Assembly: GCA_949077355.1 (NCBI GenBank)
Contig: CARUQW010000008.1
Span: forward strand, 28,369-37,577
Direction: 5' to 3'
DNA length: 9,209 nucleotides
From: an uncultured Clostridia bacterium
GTDB lineage: Bacteria > Bacillota > Clostridia > TANB77 > CAG-508
Part shown: positions 1-6,057 of the stretch, in pieces
How positions within the stretch are numbered: position 1 is the first letter of the stretch
Layout: the number at the start of each line of letters is the position of its first letter
Program-made: the position numbers and the translations under genes
Notes under the pieces: generated by a model
Told to the model about the DNA's origin: nothing
What the model saw: only the letters and a program-made list of their open reading frames with translations
Database searches by the model: none

Positions 1-497
1 TGCTTAGAGCTGGTGTTTTCAAAAATGAAAAAACAGCAGAAGAACAAGTTGTACAAGTATTAAACTTTGACATTCACTTAACCAAAGACTTTAAAGGAAA
101 GAGATATGTAGAAAGAATTACAGAATGTATACCAATTGAAGAAAAAAATGAATATACATTTGACCACAGAAATGAAAAAACATTGGAAGGAAAATTTGAT
201 AAATTTTTCGACAATGCCACACGTTATTTTGAAAAAATAACAGATAGACAATTATATGTTTATAGAAATATATTAGAATATGTAGATGGAGAATATGTAA
301 TTACAAACCCAATATCAGAAGAGAATTTAAAAGAAATGCGAATTAACATGGATGAATATGATTTAGAAAAATTTGATAAATTCGTAGAAAAACATTGGGG
401 AAATAGAGGAAAACAAGCGGTTTCTGTTAGTAGTGAGCCAGTAGAAGATAAACCAAAAAGACGTGGAAGAAAACCAAAAACAGCAACCGAAGTATAA
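1..497 (+). CDS. Tad/CpaF-type secretion ATPase, C-terminal part (5' end cut by window edge)
   Basis: The reading frame is open from the first bases of the window (first full codon at 3), so this is the C-terminal ~164 residues of a larger protein. The first ~45 visible residues (LRAGVFKNEKTAEEQ, then FDIHLTKDFKGKRYVERITE) resemble the end of a CpaF/TadA ATPase, where the last strand reads as R-x-x-x-I-T-E. The Walker A and B motifs would lie off the left edge and cannot be checked. After the core comes an unusual ~110-residue charged, mostly helical extension rich in Asp, Glu, Lys and Phe. It ends in a basic tail, KPKRRGRKPK (codons 450-479). The next gene starts 37 bases downstream and encodes the matching membrane platform, which supports the assignment. 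An internal TTG at 183 could be called as a start, but it has no ribosome binding site and sits in the middle of the continuous frame, so I reject it. Family call moderately sure; exact subfamily not. Confidence 0.72.
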   Translation, partial: LRAGVFKNEKTAEEQVVQVLNFDIHLTKDFKGKRYVERITECIPIEEKNEYTFDHRNEKTLEGKFDKFFDNATRYFEKITDRQLYVYRNILEYVDGEYVITNPISEENLKEMRINMDEYDLEKFDKFVEKHWGNRGKQAVSVSSEPVEDKPKRRGRKPKTATEV

Positions 498-520
498 TAA
501 AATGCAAAACAGTAGAAAAA

Positions 521-527
521 GAGGTGA
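521..527 (+). promoter_or_regulatory. Ribosome binding site for the GTG-started platform gene
   Basis: GAGGTGA lies 7 bases before the GTG at 535. It supports GTG as the real start, since no ATG in that frame near the beginning is preceded by a comparable site. Confidence 0.7.
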
Positions 528-534
528 ATAACAA

Positions 535-2607
535 GTGAGCAACAATATAATATTTTTTCTTATGGGTGGTTCAGCAGCATTGTTTGTAGTCATAATATTA
601 ATTTATGTAATACTATCAAAAAAAATGCAGAAGTCAGAATATAGAAAAATACAACAATTACAACAAGGAACCAAGGGCAGCAATTTTTCAACCGAAGTAT
701 TATTCCAAAAATTATATTTGAGCTATATTAAGATACCATTTATAAGAAGATATGCCTTAAAAATAAGAAGAAGATTAGAAATTATCAATATTGATGATGA
801 ATACAATACCAGAAAAGGAACGGCAAAAATACTAACCAAAGCACTTGTTATTATCATTCCTGTTATCATTTTTACCATCATGTTAACTTCTTCCAACTAT
901 CTTTTAATGTGTATATTATTGATATTTGAAGTTTTCATGGTAGACACTTTAATTGATGGGTCTGTGGATAAGATGGATAATAAAATTCTAAAAGAACAAA
1001 TTGATTTTTTCTCTGAAATTAGACATGCTTATCATGAATTTAATATGGTAGAAGAAGCAATTTATCAAGTATCACAAGATGATGAAATGAGTGTATCAAG
1101 ACAAGGGGAAAAAATATATGAAATATTAATTTCCAATGACCCAGAAACAGAGTTAGAAAAGTATTATGATATTGCACCAAATAGTTTCTTAAAAGAATTT
1201 GCAGGAGTATCCTATTTAACCAAAGAATTTGGTGACCGAAAAGTAGATGGCGCTTCTTTATATTTAAAAAATGTAAATAATATTACGCAAGAAATGCAAT
1301 TAGAAATTTTAAAAAGAGATAAATTAAATTATGTATTTCAAAGTTTATCTGTGATTTCCATTGCACCAGTTCTATTACTAGAACCATTAAAAAATTGGGC
1401 AGTTAGTAACTTTACTTTTACTGCCAGCTGGTATCAGGGAAAACCAGGAATGATTGTACAAATTTTAATTTTAATATTGACTTTTGCTTCTTATGTATTA
1501 GTTAGAAAATTAAAAGACAATGGTTCAACAGGAGTAAATGTAAAAAATACAGAAAATCCATGGCAAGCTAAATTGTATAAAAAGCCACCAATTAAAAAAG
1601 TAGTGGATTTATTCATACCAAAAAAGGGAACGAAAGAATATAGAAAAGTACAACAATATTTAAAAGATGCTGCTTCTCATTTGAAAATGGAATGGCTGTA
1701 TATGAATCGAATTACAATGGCGATTGTAACCTGTATTGTATCCATTATTCTATTTTCTCAAATGCATGCACTGGCAATTGACTATATTTATACAGAGCCA
1801 ACAACAGACTATGACATTATGGGAGAATTGTCAGAAAAAGATGCGAAAAAGGCAATGGAATTGACAGAACAAGATAATAAAATTTTGGATCAATTCAAAG
1901 GAAAAACCAAAACAACCAGTGCTGAAATAGAACGAGCAGTAAGAAGGCTAAAATACTACCAAGAAGCTGATGATGCTGATATCAAGAAAGCAGTAGAAAG
2001 AATAGAAGGAAAATTAGAAATTATAAATAGTGAATATATGCAATGGTTTGAATTATTACTAGCACTGGTATTTGCAGTTGTTGCTTATATGGCACCAATC
2101 TGGTTATTAATTTTCCAAGTCAAAATGCGACAACTAGAAATGGAAGATGAAGTAATGCAATTCCAGACAATTATATTAATGCTTATGAGAATTGAAAGGG
2201 TAAATGTTGAAATTATTTTAGAGTGGTTAGAAAGATATTCTAATATCTTCAAAGCACCAATTACAAAGTGTGTGAACAACTATGAAGCAGGAGCATGGGA
2301 AGCTCTAGAGGCTATGAAAGAAGAAGTTAGTTATGTACAATTAATTAGAATTATTGAAAGCTTACAGGCAGCTGTAGAAAAAATACCAATTACAGATGCT
2401 TTTGATGAACTAGATTCAGAAAGAGATTATTACCAAGAAAAGAGAAAAGAATCCAATGAAAGACTAATTAAAAGAAAAGGAATGATAGGAAAAGCAATCG
2501 GTTTTGCACCAATGGTATGTATGTTTGTTGGTTATCTAATTGTTCCATTGGTATTTATCGGATTAACAAGTATGTCAACATCTTTCACCAATATGACCGC
2601 ACAATAA
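535..2607 (+). CDS. TadB-TadC-like fused inner-membrane platform protein (two T2SF-type halves)
   Basis: A 690-aa polytopic membrane protein with a GTG start. Hydrophobic segments are visible near residues 6-27, 100-118, 120-138, 268-285, 306-324, 389-408, 505-527 and 650-676. The two soluble stretches (about 145-265 and 530-648) are the cytoplasmic helical domains expected of type II secretion F/TadB/TadC proteins. The second is the clearer match: it begins EMEDEVMQFQTIILML, continues with an Asn-Tyr-Glu-Ala-Gly segment, and runs into the last membrane helix (GFAPMVCMFVGYLIVPLV). TadB and TadC are normally separate proteins of ~300 aa, so this looks like a fusion of both. Residues ~409-503 form a charged helical insert between two membrane helices and probably face outside. 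In Tad and type IV systems such proteins anchor the ATPase and move subunits into the growing pilus. It sits between an ATPase and the subunit genes, as expected. Confidence 0.75.
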   Translation: MSNNIIFFLMGGSAALFVVIILIYVILSKKMQKSEYRKIQQLQQGTKGSNFSTEVLFQKLYLSYIKIPFIRRYALKIRRRLEIINIDDEYNTRKGTAKILTKALVIIIPVIIFTIMLTSSNYLLMCILLIFEVFMVDTLIDGSVDKMDNKILKEQIDFFSEIRHAYHEFNMVEEAIYQVSQDDEMSVSRQGEKIYEILISNDPETELEKYYDIAPNSFLKEFAGVSYLTKEFGDRKVDGASLYLKNVNNITQEMQLEILKRDKLNYVFQSLSVISIAPVLLLEPLKNWAVSNFTFTASWYQGKPGMIVQILILILTFASYVLVRKLKDNGSTGVNVKNTENPWQAKLYKKPPIKKVVDLFIPKKGTKEYRKVQQYLKDAASHLKMEWLYMNRITMAIVTCIVSIILFSQMHALAIDYIYTEPTTDYDIMGELSEKDAKKAMELTEQDNKILDQFKGKTKTTSAEIERAVRRLKYYQEADDADIKKAVERIEGKLEIINSEYMQWFELLLALVFAVVAYMAPIWLLIFQVKMRQLEMEDEVMQFQTIILMLMRIERVNVEIILEWLERYSNIFKAPITKCVNNYEAGAWEALEAMKEEVSYVQLIRIIESLQAAVEKIPITDAFDELDSERDYYQEKRKESNERLIKRKGMIGKAIGFAPMVCMFVGYLIVPLVFIGLTSMSTSFTNMTAQ

Positions 2608-2610
2608 ATA

Positions 2611-2616
2611 AGGAGG
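2611..2616 (+). promoter_or_regulatory. Ribosome binding site of first subunit gene
   Basis: AGGAGG lies 9 bases before the ATG at 2626, within an 18-base gap after the platform gene. The tight spacing argues for co-transcription. Confidence 0.6.
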
Positions 2617-2625
2617 AATTGTTAA

Positions 2626-3384
2626 ATGGAAAATGCATCAAAAGCCTTAATTATGGCAGGAAGTGTTTTAATTGCATTATTGATTATTGGAGCATTAATT
2701 TTAATGTTTAACAATTTATCCAACTATCAAAATGTAGGAGACGAAGGAACCAAAGAAGCACAAATTATAGAATTTAATAATCAATATGAAACACATAACA
2801 GAAAAAATGTTAGAGGAAGTGACATATATTCTTTGTTGAATCGAGTTGTTGATTACAACAGAAGAAAATCAACAGAAGCAACAGGAACAGATGAGGGGCA
2901 ATATTTAGCCTATGAACCAATGACAATAAAGTTTTCTTTTGTATCACCAAAAGGTGGGAGAGAATTATTTTCAGCAGACGGAACTAACAAACGTCTATTA
3001 AAGAAAGATACGTATGAACAAAGTAGTACCAAAAATGATTTTGAAAATGATATTGCAACAAAGGTAAAAAAATTGGAAAATACGTATACAAAAGAATCTT
3101 TAACCAATTTATCAACAGGGTTAACAAAAATTTTTATTACGAATAGTAGTACAGATGCACAAAAAAGTGCTGCTGTAGAAGGATTTAATGAAGCTTCTTC
3201 CAAAGTAACGATAACAAGTTGGGATCAAATCAAAGAAGGTAGTCAAATTAGAAATGATGTCTATACTTATTACGAATATGTGCAATTCAAAAGAGCTAGA
3301 TTTGATTGCGAAAAAGTAGAATACAGTCAAAAGACAGGAAGAATCATAAGAATGGAATTTAAATTTACAGGAAAATTTGAATAA
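2626..3384 (+). CDS. Pilin-like membrane-anchored subunit 1 (MENASKAL family, long form)
   Basis: A 252-aa protein that I cannot assign to a named family. It starts MENASKALIMAGSVL, with one membrane helix at about residues 8-28; Lys6 on the short N-terminal side suggests the rest is outside. The motif EFNNQYE (49-55) and a helix GSDIYSLLNRVVDYN (64-78) recur in the paralogs downstream. Residues ~80-210 are an extra polar insert not present in the shorter paralogs. The C-terminus (about 219-248) has two strands, RARFDCEKVEY and RIIRMEFKF, around the only cysteine, Cys228. No lipobox and no prepilin-type leader precedes the hydrophobic stretch. It lies directly after the platform gene, which fits a secreted or assembled subunit of the Tad-like machine. 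Role inferred from layout and paralogy only. Confidence 0.7.
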   Translation: MENASKALIMAGSVLIALLIIGALILMFNNLSNYQNVGDEGTKEAQIIEFNNQYETHNRKNVRGSDIYSLLNRVVDYNRRKSTEATGTDEGQYLAYEPMTIKFSFVSPKGGRELFSADGTNKRLLKKDTYEQSSTKNDFENDIATKVKKLENTYTKESLTNLSTGLTKIFITNSSTDAQKSAAVEGFNEASSKVTITSWDQIKEGSQIRNDVYTYYEYVQFKRARFDCEKVEYSQKTGRIIRMEFKFTGKFE

Positions 3385-3405
3385 GGTGATAGGAGAAAAA
3401 GAATT

Positions 3406-3885
3406 ATGGAGAATGCATCCAAAGCGTTACTGATGGCAGCAGGTGTATTAATTGGATTATTAGTAATCTCTTTAGCAGTATACTTGTTTGTGTCATTTGG
3501 TATGACTTCAGCAGAAATTCATAAAGAACAACAAGAGCAACAATTAGAACAATTTAATGTGCAATTTACTTCTTATGTAGGAAAAGAAGGACTTACCATT
3601 TATGATGTAGTAACAGTAGCTAATTTAGCAACAGAAAATAATAAAAATTACGAGTTAACCAAAAAAGTGGCAGATGGAACAGATTATTATATCTCGGTTC
3701 AAGTAGCGAACCAAGGCTTTATTGAAAAAGGATATAATGAAACAGGAGGAATCGATTACGACCAATTAATTAAAAACGATATTGCCACTATGCCAGGTAA
3801 TGCTTTAAGACAATATACTTGTAGTGTGGATATTAGTCCAACAACACAAAGAGTTTATCGTGTAATTTTTAAAATAAAAACTTAA
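3406..3885 (+). CDS. Pilin-like membrane-anchored subunit 2 (MENASKAL family)
   Basis: A 159-aa protein with the same plan as its upstream neighbour: MENASKALLMAAGVL, one membrane helix at about 8-30, then QFNVQFTSYVGKEG (49-62), where Phe-Asn falls at the same residues (50-51) as in subunit 1. A helix TIYDVVTVANLATENN (64-79) follows. The C-terminus carries YTCSVDIS and RVYRVIFKIK, again a two-strand ending around a single cysteine (Cys139). A Gln/Glu-rich stretch (about 40-49) is likely helical. An AGGAG site at 3391-3395 precedes the start, 21 bases after the previous stop. It lacks the long insert of subunit 1. Function not recognised; most likely an assembled or secreted subunit of the same apparatus. 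Confidence 0.7.
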   Translation: MENASKALLMAAGVLIGLLVISLAVYLFVSFGMTSAEIHKEQQEQQLEQFNVQFTSYVGKEGLTIYDVVTVANLATENNKNYELTKKVADGTDYYISVQVANQGFIEKGYNETGGIDYDQLIKNDIATMPGNALRQYTCSVDISPTTQRVYRVIFKIKT

Positions 3886-3902
3886 AATAAAAGGATAGAA
3901 AG

Positions 3903-4334
3903 ATGAAAAAGTTAGCAATATTTTTCTTAATTGTAGTTATCATCATTGTAGGAATTTCTTATATGTACTTAAATTATAAAGCCAATTATTATGAAGCAAA
4001 AAAAGAAAATAAACAATTTGAAAGTTATGATGGACAAGAAATTTATGGAGCAGAATTAGCAACCATTATTAATAAAGCTGTCAATAACAATGAATTGAAC
4101 GAAGTACCAAAAGATACAAAAGGAAAATATAAGAATAATGACAAGAATTCAATAGAAATACAAATACAAATTATCGATAATAAAAAGACTTATGAAATGG
4201 AAACTTTATATCGTGGTGGAATGGAAAAGTTTGTAGAATTTTATAATCAAATCAAATTTAAATGCAATAAAATAGAATACCATGAAAGCACGAATAAAGT
4301 AAAATATATGTTATTTGAACAAATAACAGAGTAA
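3903..4334 (+). CDS. Pilin-like membrane-anchored subunit 3 with a divergent N-terminus
   Basis: A 143-aa protein whose N-terminus differs from its neighbours: MKKLAIFFLIVVIIIVGISY, a basic tip followed by a very hydrophobic helix (about 4-22) with no clear signal peptidase site, so probably an anchor. The rest follows the local family pattern: KQFESYDGQEIYGAELATII (37-56) matches the F-x-S-Y-x-G plus helix seen in subunits 2 and 4, and NKAVNNNE matches their Asn-rich helix end. The C-terminus (FKCNKIEYHEST, then KVKYMLFEQ) parallels FDCEKVEY in subunit 1, with the only cysteine at 121. The start is supported by AAGGA at 3891-3895, 7 bases upstream. It appears to be a paralog that lost or swapped the MENASKAL segment, perhaps a minor subunit. 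Function unknown. Confidence 0.68.
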   Translation: MKKLAIFFLIVVIIIVGISYMYLNYKANYYEAKKENKQFESYDGQEIYGAELATIINKAVNNNELNEVPKDTKGKYKNNDKNSIEIQIQIIDNKKTYEMETLYRGGMEKFVEFYNQIKFKCNKIEYHESTNKVKYMLFEQITE

Positions 4335-4371
4335 AATACGTTATTAAAGTTTTTTAAATATAAAAATATTC

Positions 4372-4379
4372 AAAGGAGG
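4372..4379 (+). promoter_or_regulatory. Strong ribosome binding site of subunit 4
   Basis: AAAGGAGG lies 8 bases before the ATG at 4388. The 53-base gap before this gene is the widest between the five subunit genes and is almost pure A/T, but I see no convincing promoter in it. Confidence 0.6.
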
Positions 4380-4387
4380 AAATAATT

Positions 4388-4816
4388 ATGGAGAACGCAT
4401 CAAAAGCGCTAATTATAGCAGGAGCTATATTATTATCAATTTTAATTATATCATTAGGAATTTTCATTTTTAACCAAGCATCAGAGGTTACTAAAAGTAG
4501 CAATTTATCAGAGGTAGAAATATTAAACTTCAATGAAAAATTTACTAGTTTTGAAGGAACCAATAAAAAGGGAAGTGAAGTTAATTCACTATTAACAAGA
4601 ATTGTTCAAAACAATGTTGCCAATCAAGAAGATTCAAGTAAACAAGTAGAAGTAGCTGTAACATCAAGTAACTGGCAAGGTACAGCGCCAAGTGGTAAAC
4701 CTGTCAATTCTACTACAAAAGCACAAACAGGAAAAACTTATAATGTTACATGTACATTAGATGATAAATCAGGATTAGTTACTAAAGTAACAATAGCAGA
4801 CCCAACAACAAAATAA
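4388..4816 (+). CDS. Pilin-like membrane-anchored subunit 4 (MENASKAL family, short form)
   Basis: A 142-aa protein, the smallest with the full family motif. It has MENASKALIIAGAIL and a membrane helix at about 8-28, then NFNEKFTSFEGTNKKGSEVN (47-66), a helix SLLTRIVQNN (67-76), and a Ser/Thr-rich, Lys-poor stretch (about 80-115) typical of an exposed surface. It ends with TYNVTCTLDD and LVTKVTIAD, the same two-strand ending, with the sole cysteine at 122. The compact size, strong ribosome binding site and Ser/Thr/Gly-rich ectodomain make it the best candidate for the major subunit of the set. That ranking is inference. No leader peptide or lipobox is visible, and the family is not one I can name. 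Confidence 0.7.
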   Translation: MENASKALIIAGAILLSILIISLGIFIFNQASEVTKSSNLSEVEILNFNEKFTSFEGTNKKGSEVNSLLTRIVQNNVANQEDSSKQVEVAVTSSNWQGTAPSGKPVNSTTKAQTGKTYNVTCTLDDKSGLVTKVTIADPTTK

Positions 4817-4824
4817 AAAATAAA

Positions 4825-4835
4825 AAGGAGGTGAT
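4825..4835 (+). promoter_or_regulatory. Near-perfect Shine-Dalgarno of subunit 5
   Basis: AAGGAGGTGAT is an uninterrupted 11-base match to the complement of the usual 16S rRNA 3' end. The core GGAGG ends 7 bases before the ATG at 4839. It predicts strong translation of this subunit. Confidence 0.7.
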
Positions 4836-4838
4836 ACT

Positions 4839-5435
4839 ATGGAAAATGCAACAGAAGCTTTGAAAATGGCAGCAGCCGTATTAGTATTTGTTTTAGCAAT
4901 GGCCATCAGTATCACTGCCTTTGGGGAAGCAAGGCAAACAACACAAACCATATTAAACTATCGTGATAGAGAATATGATTATAGTTATGTAGAAAACAAT
5001 GGTCAAACACAAAGAATTGTTAGTGCTGAAACCATTGTTCCCTCTATTTATAAAGCATATAAAGAAAACTACAAGATTGTATTTCGAGGGTTACCACAAC
5101 TATATGAAAAAGCAGGAATGGACAATAGTTTAATGGAAAAAAGGACAAAAGTCTATTCCATTGACCTAGAAAAAGAAGTATTAGGAAGCGATGAAGAAAA
5201 AGAAAGATTTATTCGATGCTTATTATATGGAGAAAAATATCAAGCAGAAATAGACAAATTTAAAGATTCCGGGATAATATTGAAAAAAGAAAATTTTTAT
5301 GATACAATAAAAGGGAAGAAGTTTATAGAAACATTAGGTGTATATTACCAAGAAGAAATTCAAGGCGGTGAAGCCAATGCACCAGATGCTAATAAAACGA
5401 AAAAAAGAGTAGTAACTTACACAGTAGTAAATTAA
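4839..5435 (+). CDS. Pilin-like membrane-anchored subunit 5 (MENATEAL variant)
   Basis: A 198-aa protein starting MENATEALKMAAAVLVFVLA, with one membrane helix at about 10-28. The first eight residues match the paralogs except Thr5 and Glu6. The ectodomain diverges: it is rich in Tyr, Glu and Lys and lacks the Phe-Asn motif, but has QRIVSAETIVPSIYKAYKEN (58-77), which may stand in for the common Asn-rich helix. Its only cysteine (Cys127, in RFIRCLLYGEKY) is mid-protein rather than in the C-terminal hairpin. A C-terminal strand, KKRVVTYTVVN, closes the protein. It belongs to the same operon (22 bases after the previous stop). Given its divergence it may be a specialised minor or tip subunit rather than a repeat of the others. 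Function not recognised. Confidence 0.7.
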   Translation: MENATEALKMAAAVLVFVLAMAISITAFGEARQTTQTILNYRDREYDYSYVENNGQTQRIVSAETIVPSIYKAYKENYKIVFRGLPQLYEKAGMDNSLMEKRTKVYSIDLEKEVLGSDEEKERFIRCLLYGEKYQAEIDKFKDSGIILKKENFYDTIKGKKFIETLGVYYQEEIQGGEANAPDANKTKKRVVTYTVVN

Positions 5436-5456
5436 AGAACGCAAACAAAGCGTGAT

Positions 5457-5463
5457 AAGGAGG
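5457..5463 (+). promoter_or_regulatory. Ribosome binding site that fixes the start at 5470
   Basis: AAGGAGG is followed after 6 bases by ATG at 5470. An upstream in-frame GTG at 5452 would translate through this site (as Ile-Arg-Arg-Lys-Lys) and has no site of its own, so 5470 is the better start. Confidence 0.75.
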
Positions 5464-5469
5464 AAAAAA

Positions 5470-5997
5470 ATGGGTGATACTTTAATGACAGTAGTCGCAA
5501 TTGCATTAGCAGCAGTTTTAATGTTTGTATTTCCACTAATGACAATGTCAGACAGAACAGATGATGTTTCTCAGTTAACCGTAAAAACAGCAACAACTGA
5601 ATTTGTAGATGATGTTAGAACAACAGGAAAATTAACGATGGATAAATATAGTAAATTCATAGAAAGTATTTCAGCAACAGGAAATAGTTATGATGTTGAA
5701 ATGGAACTAAAAGTCTTAGATGAAAATCCAGGAAAGAAAACAACACAAGCAGAACCAAACAAAATCGGAGAAAACGTATATTATTCTATGTACACATCAC
5801 AAATTTTAGATGAATTACAAAACAAAAAAACGAGAAGTTTAAAAGAAGGAGATATCTTTTCAGCTAGTGTAAAAAATACAAATTCAACTTTATCCCAACA
5901 ATTAAAAAATTTCTTTTATTCAGTAACTGGAAACGATACTTATACCATAGCAGCAGAACATGCAGGTATGGTTACAGCAAATGGAATTGGAAAATAA
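5470..5997 (+). CDS. Membrane-anchored pilus-associated protein (TadE/pseudopilin-like, family not certain)
   Basis: A 175-aa protein from the ATG at 5470. It begins MGDTLMTVVAIALAAVLMFV, with one membrane helix at about 5-25, and the rest probably faces outside. The next section, QLTVKTATTEFVDDVRTTGK (35-54), then SKFIESISATGNSYDVEMEL (61-80) and a VLDENPGKK segment, resembles conserved uncharacterised proteins I associate with Tad-like loci of clostridia. I cannot give a family name with confidence. There is no cysteine, unlike the five upstream subunits, and the MENA motif is absent. The position between the subunit array and a large TadG-like protein, and the short unprocessed-looking N-terminus, fit a minor subunit. 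The gene is followed by a strong hairpin rather than directly by the next gene. Confidence 0.68.
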   Translation: MGDTLMTVVAIALAAVLMFVFPLMTMSDRTDDVSQLTVKTATTEFVDDVRTTGKLTMDKYSKFIESISATGNSYDVEMELKVLDENPGKKTTQAEPNKIGENVYYSMYTSQILDELQNKKTRSLKEGDIFSASVKNTNSTLSQQLKNFFYSVTGNDTYTIAAEHAGMVTANGIGK

Positions 5998-6004
5998 AAA
6001 ATAC

Positions 6005-6028
6005 AGCTTGTAATTTTCATTACAAGCT
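6005..6028 (+). terminator. Perfect 10-bp intercistronic hairpin (weak terminator or RNA processing/stability element)
   Basis: AGCTTGTAAT (6005-6014) and ATTACAAGCT (6019-6028) are perfect inverted repeats around a TTTC loop. The bases after it (TATTATTTAAT) are T-rich but interrupted, so termination would be partial at best. It sits 8 bases after the stop of the 5470 gene and 29 bases before the next start, and could lower expression of the large downstream protein relative to the small subunits. Confidence 0.55.
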
Positions 6029-6057
6029 TATTATTTAATACAAAGGAAAGATGACCT

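Noticed and set aside
183..497. Independent 104-aa gene starting at TTG 183
   Set aside because: The frame is open back to the window edge, upstream codons match the ATPase C-terminus, and no ribosome binding site precedes the TTG.
4335..4387. Promoter or terminator in the 53-base A/T gap (TATAAA at 4359; AATAT-AAAA-ATATT palindrome at 4357-4370)
   Set aside because: No -35 partner at a proper distance, and a 5-bp A/T-only stem is expected by chance in this composition.
5452..5469. GTG start at 5452 for the 175-aa protein
   Set aside because: It would translate through the AAGGAGG ribosome binding site that serves ATG 5470.
6051..6053. ATG at 6051 as the start of the large protein
   Set aside because: It is out of frame with the 573-aa product and directly abuts the ribosome binding site.
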